From Actinomycetota bacterium (lineage in GTDB: Bacteria > Actinomycetota > Acidimicrobiia > Acidimicrobiales > Ilumatobacteraceae), in NCBI GenBank assembly GCA_016213625.1, contig JACQZZ010000106.1:62001-126000 (forward strand): a DNA stretch of 64,000 bases, written 5' to 3'. Below, piece after piece: positions 55,339 through 64,000 of this stretch (positions are counted from its first letter, which is position 1; each line of letters begins with the position of its first letter). The position numbers and the translations under genes were made by a program. Below the pieces are notes generated by a model that searched no databases, was not told where the DNA came from, and saw only the letters and a list, made by a program, of their open reading frames with translations.

Positions 55339-55342
55339 GGCG

Positions 55343-55702
55343 ATGGCGCTCACTCCAGCGAAAGCAGCCCGCCAGCTCGACCGCATCCGCTCCATCGCGA
55401 TGGCCTTGCCGGAGGCCACCGAGGAAGTCACCTGGGGCACCGACATCAACTTCCGCGTCCGGAAGAAGATCTTCTGCTTCCCCGGTGACGGCGGCTCGCT
55501 GTGTGTGAAGGCCGATCGCGAGGAGTTGCCCGCACTGCTCGGTGACCCGCGGGTCTCGCCGGCGCCCTATCTCGCCCGCGGCGGCTGGGTGGTGCTCGAC
55601 CTGTCGACCGCCGTCGACTGGTCCGAGGTGACCGAGCTGATCCACACCTCGTACTGCCTCATCGCCCCCAAGACGCTGGCGAAGCAGGTGCTCAGCGACT
55701 GA
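55343..55702 (+). CDS. MmcQ/YjbR family protein
   Basis: 119-aa protein with a MmcQ/YjbR DNA-binding-like fold: RIRSIAMALPEATEEVTWGT, FRVRKKIFCFPGDGG, then a basic region and a C-terminal helix LIHTSYCLIAPKTLAKQ. The family is common and poorly characterised; DNA binding is only suggested by structure in relatives. Probably cotranscribed with ygfZ. It overlaps the convergent M50 gene by 11 bp. Confidence 0.8.
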   Translation: MALTPAKAARQLDRIRSIAMALPEATEEVTWGTDINFRVRKKIFCFPGDGGSLCVKADREELPALLGDPRVSPAPYLARGGWVVLDLSTAVDWSEVTELIHTSYCLIAPKTLAKQVLSD

Positions 55703-56888
55703 CGGCCGCGGCGAACTCGGGGTCGTGGCGGAGGGAGTCGAACTCGCGGGCCCCGTCGATGGCGTTGGCCACGAGGTCGGGCGAGGTGCTCGACGCGGTG
55801 CGCAGCCAGGCGAGCGCAGTGGCCCGGTGGCCCAGCGCAGCAGCGGCGCGGGCCACGTGCACGGCGAGCATCGGTGCCCGGTTCGCCTCGTACGCCGCGG
55901 CGGCGTAGCGAGCCGCTTCGTCGTGACGGCCCACACGCAGCAGGACACCGGACAACACGAATGCACTGAACGATCGCCCCTGAGGGATGGGTGAGGGCAG
56001 TACTTCGGCGACTCGTGCGAGCGCCTCCACCGGCGCGGCATCGGGGGGCCACCAGTTGACGGGTTCGGTGTCGGCGAGGTCGAGCAGCAACACGTGCAGG
56101 GCGGCCTGGCGTTCGCCGGCCTGCAGTTGCTGCCAGGCTCGGAACCACGGTGACGGCACCGTTCCGTCGGGGAACTGCACCTGCCCGGTCGCCCACGCCA
56201 GCGCCTCGGAGCGGGCGAGGATCTGTTGGCTGCGAGCACGACGCTCGCGAGCGCGCTCGGCGCTCATCGACGCCGCCACCGACAGCAGCGGGATGAGCGC
56301 GAAGAAGATGAACCGCACGAGGTTCGGGTCCAGCGCCATCCACACCATCGCCCCGACGGCGACGACGATGGTGAACCACTCCATGAACCGGTGCGCTCGT
56401 TCGCCGATGACGGTCTCGACCGCCACCTCGGTGATGTGGCCGCCATCGAACGGCAGCACGGGAATCAGGTTGAACAGACCGATCATCGGGCCGGCCCAGA
56501 ACACGGCGAGTTGGATGGCGTTGCCGGATTCGGGTGCCTGCACGCCACCGCGGACCGCGACGTACACGATGCTGCCGAGCAGGATCTGCACGCCGGGCCC
56601 GGCGAACGAAATGCCCACTCGTTCCCACTTGGTGAGCACTCGGGTGGGGGTGAATGCTGCGTAGCCGGCCATGAAGTCGAGTGCGATCTGGGCCTCGGCG
56701 CCCGTGCTGCGCGCGGCGAACGCGTGGCCCAGTTCGTGGATGACGGTGAACACGGCCATGAACACGGCGAAGGGGATGCCGAACGTGGGGCCCTGGGCGA
56801 CCACGACGAGCACCATGAACATGAAGAAGCCGGGGCGCACGTGTACCGGGAATCCGAACAGGCGGAACACGGCGGCAGCGGACGGCAC
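55692..56888 (-). CDS. M50 family site-2-like membrane metalloprotease
   Basis: 398-aa polytopic protein. The zinc site is HELGHAFAAR (HExxH) in the second hydrophobic segment, and the third ligand Asp is in PVLPFDGGHI (NxxPxxDG-like). The N-terminus has two membrane segments, and the C-terminal half (about residues 210-398) is helical and Ala/Leu/Arg-rich, TPR-like. It may cleave a membrane substrate; no anti-sigma factor gene is adjacent. GTG start at 56888, divergent from ppdK across 94 bp with no clear promoter seen. Confidence 0.88.
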   Translation of the reverse strand: MPSAAAVFRLFGFPVHVRPGFFMFMVLVVVAQGPTFGIPFAVFMAVFTVIHELGHAFAARSTGAEAQIALDFMAGYAAFTPTRVLTKWERVGISFAGPGVQILLGSIVYVAVRGGVQAPESGNAIQLAVFWAGPMIGLFNLIPVLPFDGGHITEVAVETVIGERAHRFMEWFTIVVAVGAMVWMALDPNLVRFIFFALIPLLSVAASMSAERARERRARSQQILARSEALAWATGQVQFPDGTVPSPWFRAWQQLQAGERQAALHVLLLDLADTEPVNWWPPDAAPVEALARVAEVLPSPIPQGRSFSAFVLSGVLLRVGRHDEAARYAAAAYEANRAPMLAVHVARAAAALGHRATALAWLRTASSTSPDLVANAIDGAREFDSLRHDPEFAAAVSR

Positions 56889-56982
56889 GGCATGAGCCTA
56901 CGGTGACGAATCGGCCGGTGCGGATCGGGACCTCCATATCGAGCACCTGCAGATCGGCACGGTGGACGTAGACTCGAACCTC

Positions 56983-59637
<2,655 letters not shown>

Positions 59638-59643
59638 TCGAGC

Positions 59644-59662
59644 GCGGACCGCTTCGGTCCGC
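59644..59662 (+). terminator. Hairpin after ppdK, possible weak terminator
   Basis: GCGGACCG-CTT-CGGTCCGC forms an 8-bp stem 7 bp after the ppdK stop. There is no T-run, so termination is uncertain; it may instead stabilise the ppdK mRNA end. Confidence 0.35.
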
Positions 59663-59695
59663 CACAATGGTCATCACAACCGAAAGGAGCCAACG

Positions 59696-60418
59696 ATGCA
59701 GGTACAGACGCGTCAGGGTCCGGCCTACGGCGTGGCACGACTCACGCTCAGCCCGAACGAACCGGTGAAGGTGGAGGGTGGTGCGATGATGGCCATGTCG
59801 GCCGGCGTCACGCTGGCCGCCAAGGCCGAGGGCGGCATCATGAAGTCGCTCAAGCGTGCCGCGCTCGGCGGGGAGAGCTTCTTCGTCAGCACCTACACGG
59901 CGCCGCCCACCGGTGGCTTCGTCGACGTGGCGGCTCGCCTGCCCGGCGACATCACCACGCACGACATCACGCCCGGCCACGCCCTGTTCATCTCCAAGGG
60001 TTCGTGGCTCGCCAACGACGTGAACGTGAACATCGACGCCAAGTGGGGCGGGTTCAAGAACATGTTCGGCAGCGAGGGCGGCTTCATCGTCCGCGCCGAA
60101 GGCCAGGGCACCACGGTGTTCGCCTGCTACGGCGCGCTCGAGGTGTGGAACCTGCAGCCGGGTCAGTCGCTCATCGTCGACACCGGCCACATGGTGGCCT
60201 ACGAGGACACCGTCGCCATGGGGTTCCGCAAGGCCAGCGGTGGCGGCCTGGTGCAGAGCTGGAAGAGCGGCGAGGGCTTCGTGTTCGAGTTCACCGGCCC
60301 CGGCAAGGTGTGGACCCAGACCCGCAACCCGAACGAGCTCCAGAGTTGGATCATGAGCTTCGTCGGCACCAGCAACTCCAGCGGCGTCAACGTCGGCGGC
60401 CTCTTCACCCGTGACTGA
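59696..60418 (+). CDS. AIM24 family protein
   Basis: 240-aa beta-rich protein. The stretch SPNEPVKVEGGAMMAMSAGV, then LGGESFFVSTYTAP, and ALFISKGSWLAND match the AIM24/TIGR00266 family, a double-psi-like fold found in bacteria and mitochondria with no firmly known role. The ATG at 59696 has a GAAAGGAGCC ribosome binding site. It is followed after 3 bp by the TerC gene. Confidence 0.87.
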   Translation: MQVQTRQGPAYGVARLTLSPNEPVKVEGGAMMAMSAGVTLAAKAEGGIMKSLKRAALGGESFFVSTYTAPPTGGFVDVAARLPGDITTHDITPGHALFISKGSWLANDVNVNIDAKWGGFKNMFGSEGGFIVRAEGQGTTVFACYGALEVWNLQPGQSLIVDTGHMVAYEDTVAMGFRKASGGGLVQSWKSGEGFVFEFTGPGKVWTQTRNPNELQSWIMSFVGTSNSSGVNVGGLFTRD

Positions 60419-60421
60419 GTC

Positions 60422-61426
60422 ATGCTGATCGCCGCTGCGGAGGAGACCTCCGGTTCCTTCGTCCAACTCGATGTCGGTGTCGGCTGGTGGGTCGGCCTGC
60501 TCGCGCTCATCATGGCGTTGCTGCTCGTCGACCTGCTGGTCGTGCACCGCGAGGGCCACGAGGTCTACACCCGCGAGGCCGCCATCGAGTCGACGGTCTG
60601 GATCAGCATCGGTCTGGCGTTCGGGTTGGTGGTGTGGTGGGGCTTCGGTGGCGCGGCTGCCGGCGAGTACTACTCGGGTTACCTCATCGAGAAGAGCCTC
60701 AGCGTCGACAACGTGTTCGTGTGGGCGCTCATCATGAGCTACTTCGTGGTGCCGCGTCGGTATCAGCACCGGGTGCTGTTCTGGGGCATCTTCGGAGCCC
60801 TCATCCTGCGCGCCGTGTTCATCTTCGCCGGCATCGCCCTCATCGAGAAGTTCGAGTGGGTGCTGTACATCTTCGGTGCGTTCCTGCTCTACACGGCCGT
60901 GAAGCTGGTGGTGGGCGGCGACGATCACGTCGACCCGTCGAAGAGCAAGTTCCTGAAGCTGGTGCACAAGGTGATCCCGCTCACCGACCAGATGGACGGG
61001 CAGCGACTGTTCACCCGCATCGACGGCAAGCGATTCGCCACGCCGTTGTTCGCGGTGCTGCTGCTGGTGGAGGCCACCGACGTGCTGTTCGCCGTCGACT
61101 CGGTGCCGGCGGTGCTGGCCGTGAGCCACGAGCAGTTCATCGTGTTCGCGTCGAACGCCTTCGCCATTCTCGGGCTGCGAGCGCTGTACTTCCTGCTCGC
61201 CGACATGCACGCACGGTTCAGCTATCTCCAGGAGGGCCTGGCCATCATCCTCGCCTTCGTCGGCGTGAAGATGCTCATCCATCGCTGGTACGTCATCCCC
61301 ACGTGGCTGTCGCTGCTCGTCATCGCCATCGTGCTGTTTGCTGCCATCGGTTTCTCGCTGCGGGCCACGCGCGGGCAGGACACGATGGAAGTGCCCGAGG
61401 AGATGCCGCCACCGCAGGAGCGGTAG
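60422..61426 (+). CDS. TerC family integral membrane protein (Alx-like)
   Basis: 334-aa protein with 9 or so membrane segments. The TerC core is IEKSLSVDNVFVWALI, YQHRVLFWGIFGALILRA, FEWVLYIFGAFLLYTAVKL and VEATDVLFAVDSVPAVLAVS, in which the acidic membrane residues are thought to act in metal or proton transfer. Members (Alx, TerC, MeeF/MeeY) export Mn2+ or relate to metal stress. Substrate not proven here. It ends with a proline-rich tail. Confidence 0.92.
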   Translation: MLIAAAEETSGSFVQLDVGVGWWVGLLALIMALLLVDLLVVHREGHEVYTREAAIESTVWISIGLAFGLVVWWGFGGAAAGEYYSGYLIEKSLSVDNVFVWALIMSYFVVPRRYQHRVLFWGIFGALILRAVFIFAGIALIEKFEWVLYIFGAFLLYTAVKLVVGGDDHVDPSKSKFLKLVHKVIPLTDQMDGQRLFTRIDGKRFATPLFAVLLLVEATDVLFAVDSVPAVLAVSHEQFIVFASNAFAILGLRALYFLLADMHARFSYLQEGLAIILAFVGVKMLIHRWYVIPTWLSLLVIAIVLFAAIGFSLRATRGQDTMEVPEEMPPPQER

Positions 61427-61452
61427 ACACCCCGCCGGTAGGGTGCAGCAAC

Positions 61453-63198
61453 ATGGCGATCGTCGAGGAGGATCTGGAGCGGCTACGGGCCTCGCTGGTG
61501 CTCTCCGACGTCATCTCCCAGTACGTCGCGCTGCGGCGAGTGGGGCGCAACCAGGTGGGCCTGTGCCCGTTCCACGCCGAACGGTCGGGTTCGTTCAACG
61601 TGCGCGACGAGACCGGCCGTTACCGCTGCTTCGGCTGCGGGGCGGCGGGCGACGTGTTCAAGTTCGTGCAGGAGATCGAGCACGTCGACTTCGTGACGGC
61701 GGTCGAACAACTGGCCGGCAAGGCCGGCATCCAGTTGCGCTACACGACCGGCGGCGAAGGCAAGGAGCGCTCCCGTCGCAAGTCGCTGGTCGAGGCGATG
61801 ACCAAGGCGGTCGACTGGTACCACGACCGACTGCTCAACGGGCCCGACGCGCGTGCCGCCCGGGACTACCTGCGCAAGCGCGGGCTGGCGGGCGACGTGG
61901 CGCGGCAGTTCAAGCTGGGCTGGGCGCCCGACGACTGGGACGCGCTCTGCCGCGACCTGAAGCTGCCGGCCGACGTGTTGCGCGACACGGGCCTCGCGTT
62001 CACCAACAAGGCCGGTCGCCTGCAGGACTCGTTCCGTGCTCGCGTGATGTTCCCCATCTTCACCGAGAACGGCGAGCCCGTGGCCTTCGGCGGGCGCATC
62101 ATGCCGGGCAGCACCGACCCGGCGAAGTACAAGAACTCGTCCGAGACCGCCATCTACGCCAAGTCGAAGACCCTCTACGGGTTGCACTGGGCCAAGAACG
62201 AGGTGGTCACCTCCGACCAGGTCATCGTGTGCGAGGGGTACACCGACGTCATCGGGTTCCACCGAGCCGGCCTGCGCCGCGCCGTGGCCACCTGCGGCAC
62301 GGCGCTCACCGAAGACCACGTGCGCCTGCTCAAGCGCTACGCGAGCCAAGTGGTGCTGGCGTTCGATGCCGACGCCGCCGGCCAGGGCGCCGCACAGCGG
62401 TTCTACGAGTGGGAAGAGAAGTACCAGGTGCGCGTCAGCGTGGCTCGCTTCCCGGCCGGCAAGGACCCCGGCGATCTCAGCGTGAGCGACCCCGACGCCC
62501 TGAGGGAAGCCGTCGACCACGCACTGCCGTTCCTGGGGTTCCGGCTCAATCGTGTGCTGAACAGTCGTCCGCTGCGGTCCCCGGAAGACCGGGCCAGCAT
62601 GGCGCAGGAGGCGCTGAGCATCGTCAACGAACACCCCAACGAGAACGTGCGCAAGCTGTACGCCGGTCAGGTGGCCACGCACGTCGGCCTGCCGGTCAAT
62701 GATCTGGTGGCGGCCGCCCAGCGCGGTGGGCGAGTGGGCACCGTGCGCATCGCACCCACCCGACAGGTGGGCGCGGCCGAGAACGCGGAGTTCGTCGCGG
62801 TGGCCATGCTCCTGCAGCGGTGGGACGACATCGCCCCGTGGCTCGTGGAGGACCTGTTCGCCCACGATGTCGCCCGCCGTGCCTTTCTGGCAGTGGCCGA
62901 GGCGGGCGGCGCCATCGAGCGAGCGCTCGAGCTGGCCGACCCCGAGGCCCGCGAGTTCCTCGAGCGCGCTGCGGTCAGCGACGTCGACGCCGAGCCGGTC
63001 ATCGAGGCCCGCAACCTCATCTCGGCCACCACCCGCCGCCTGCTCACACGGCAGGTGCAGGCCACCGATCCGGACGACCTGCGCGAGATGCGCGACGCCC
63101 GTTTGCAACTGGAACTCATCGACGACGCGGAAGCAGCCGATGACGCAGCGGAGGCGTTGCTAGGGTGGATCCAACGGGTGAGTGAGGAGCGTGGGTGA
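61453..63198 (+). CDS. dnaG: DNA primase
   Basis: 581-aa primase. The N-terminal zinc-binding domain has [11 protein letters not shown] and [11 protein letters not shown]; the TOPRIM domain has [14 protein letters not shown] with the Glu and DADAAGQGA; the RNA-polymerase-like core ([16 protein letters not shown]) lies between. The C-terminal helicase-binding part is present but divergent. ATG at 61453 fits the standard start; the frame is open upstream across terC but not coding there. Its stop overlaps the sigma factor start (GTGA). Confidence 0.96.
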   Translation: MAIVEEDLERLRASLVLSDVISQYVALRRVGRNQVGLCPFHAERSGSFNVRDETGRYRCFGCGAAGDVFKFVQEIEHVDFVTAVEQLAGKAGIQLRYTTGGEGKERSRRKSLVEAMTKAVDWYHDRLLNGPDARAARDYLRKRGLAGDVARQFKLGWAPDDWDALCRDLKLPADVLRDTGLAFTNKAGRLQDSFRARVMFPIFTENGEPVAFGGRIMPGSTDPAKYKNSSETAIYAKSKTLYGLHWAKNEVVTSDQVIVCEGYTDVIGFHRAGLRRAVATCGTALTEDHVRLLKRYASQVVLAFDADAAGQGAAQRFYEWEEKYQVRVSVARFPAGKDPGDLSVSDPDALREAVDHALPFLGFRLNRVLNSRPLRSPEDRASMAQEALSIVNEHPNENVRKLYAGQVATHVGLPVNDLVAAAQRGGRVGTVRIAPTRQVGAAENAEFVAVAMLLQRWDDIAPWLVEDLFAHDVARRAFLAVAEAGGAIERALELADPEAREFLERAAVSDVDAEPVIEARNLISATTRRLLTRQVQATDPDDLREMRDARLQLELIDDAEAADDAAEALLGWIQRVSEERG

Positions 63199-64000
63199 GT
63201 AACGGCACGGCTGACGCAGCTGCCGATTCCACTCCGTATGTCGGGGTCGAATCGGAAGAATGGAATTCCATGGTCGAGCGTGGCTCCGCCGCGGGCGTCC
63301 TGCAGGCCGACGACATCGCGCACGTGCTGCGCAAGGTGGAACTCACCGGCGACGTGTTGCAGGAAGTGCACGACATGCTCGGCAGTCGAGGCATTCGCAT
63401 CGACGACGGCGTCGAGGAATTGGCCGACATCACGCACCCGAATGGCATCGAAACACCGGTGGTCGCCGAGCCCGAGGAAGACACCGATGGCCTGCTCGCA
63501 CGCCGGTTGCGCAAGCGCAACACACGCGCCGGTCACGAGCGTGTCGACGCCGGCAGCACGGCCGACACGGTGCGCATGTACCTCAAGGAAATCGGTCGGG
63601 TCGACCTGCTGAGCGTCGACGACGAACGTCGGTTGGCCCAGGCCATCGACGAAGGGAACCGCGCTGCCGCCACGCTCGACGCGGCGCTCGAGGACGCCGC
63701 CGTCGACGACGTCGAGCAACGCCGCCTGCTGCGCCTGGTGCACAACGGCCAGCGGGCCAAGAGCGAGCTCATCCAGGCGAACCTGCGCCTCGTGGTGAGC
63801 ATCGCCAAGCGCTACAGCGGCCGGGGCATGCAGTTCCTGGATCTCATCCAGGAAGGCAACCTGGGCCTGATGCGTGCGGTCGACAAGTTCGATCACACCA
63901 AGGGCTTCAAGTTCTCCACCTACGCCACGTGGTGGATCCGCCAGGCCATCACTCGCAGCATCGCCGACCAGGCTCGCACCATCCGCATTCCGGTGCACAT
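63195..64000 (+). CDS. rpoD: RNA polymerase primary sigma factor, 5' part (truncated by window)
   Basis: The first 268 codons are present; the gene runs off the window. GTG at 63195 overlaps the dnaG stop. Region 1.1-like acidic N-terminus ([20 protein letters not shown]) is followed by region 1.2 ([20 protein letters not shown]) and region 2 ([53 protein letters not shown]), the -10-recognition core. This is the dnaG-rpoD arrangement of the primary sigma factor. The N-terminus is shorter than in some group 1 sigma factors. Confidence 0.93.
   Translation, partial: MSNGTADAAADSTPYVGVESEEWNSMVERGSAAGVLQADDIAHVLRKVELTGDVLQEVHDMLGSRGIRIDDGVEELADITHPNGIETPVVAEPEEDTDGLLARRLRKRNTRAGHERVDAGSTADTVRMYLKEIGRVDLLSVDDERRLAQAIDEGNRAAATLDAALEDAAVDDVEQRRLLRLVHNGQRAKSELIQANLRLVVSIAKRYSGRGMQFLDLIQEGNLGLMRAVDKFDHTKGFKFSTYATWWIRQAITRSIADQARTIRIPVH

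Overview
The window is high-GC, densely packed actinobacterial chromosome. Three things point to Actinomycetota, most plausibly an Acidimicrobiia/Ilumatobacter-like lineage: a mycothiol synthase (mshD), an F420-type luciferase-like oxidoreductase, and actinobacterial families such as DUF3499 and DUF222-HNH. The lineage is inferred from gene content and was not tested by phylogeny. Coding density is near 95 percent. Start codons often overlap the previous stop (ATGA/GTGA), and GTG starts are common. There is no prophage, insertion sequence or CRISPR array.

Layout. 1-8.6 kb: a DUF222-HNH protein, then a minus-strand four-gene operon of acyl-CoA reductase/HAD fusion, zinc alcohol dehydrogenase, LarA-like protein and PlsC-type acyltransferase. 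The operon is divergent from a TetR regulator across a perfect 16-bp palindrome, and a rifampin ADP-ribosyltransferase (arr) follows. 8.6-12.3 kb: ddl and murF are divergent, 28 bp apart, followed by an MFS exporter. 12.3-20.3 kb: an assortment of lipid and redox genes (crotonase, membrane desaturase, S9 peptidase, LLM oxidoreductase, GNAT, serine hydrolase, P450). 20.3-23.1 kb: alanine dehydrogenase divergent from an Lrp/AsnC regulator, a DUF6886-like protein and a second Lrp. 23.3-30.1 kb: a polyamine-type ABC operon with ATPase, binding lipoprotein, a single fused two-domain permease, a flavin amine oxidase and a 2-hydroxyacid dehydrogenase. Its leader carries 15-bp tandem repeats.

30.1-36.7 kb: small proteins, tRNA-Val(CAC) with its terminator, a broken exported-protein gene, DUF3499, an ABC ATPase, an M23 peptidase and an APH-like kinase/DUF6285 pair. 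36.7-41.2 kb: mshD-pepF-rlmN coupled on the minus strand, then nth. A promoter, two C-rich hairpins and a strong terminator downstream of nth form a probable 6C-like small RNA. 41.6-51.2 kb: hisC-hisB-hisH-hisA-hisF, two homocysteine methyltransferase-family genes flanking an aldo/keto reductase, a GroES-like protein, and hisI coupled to trpE. 51.2-64 kb: M16 lipoprotein peptidase, YgfZ-like, MmcQ/YjbR-like, M50 protease, pyruvate phosphate dikinase, AIM24-like, TerC, dnaG and the 5' part of the primary sigma factor gene, which runs off the window.

The least described unit is the reductase/HAD-ADH-LarA-like-acyltransferase operon at 1386-7502. Its regulator and operator are visible, but the overall reaction it carries out is not known to me.
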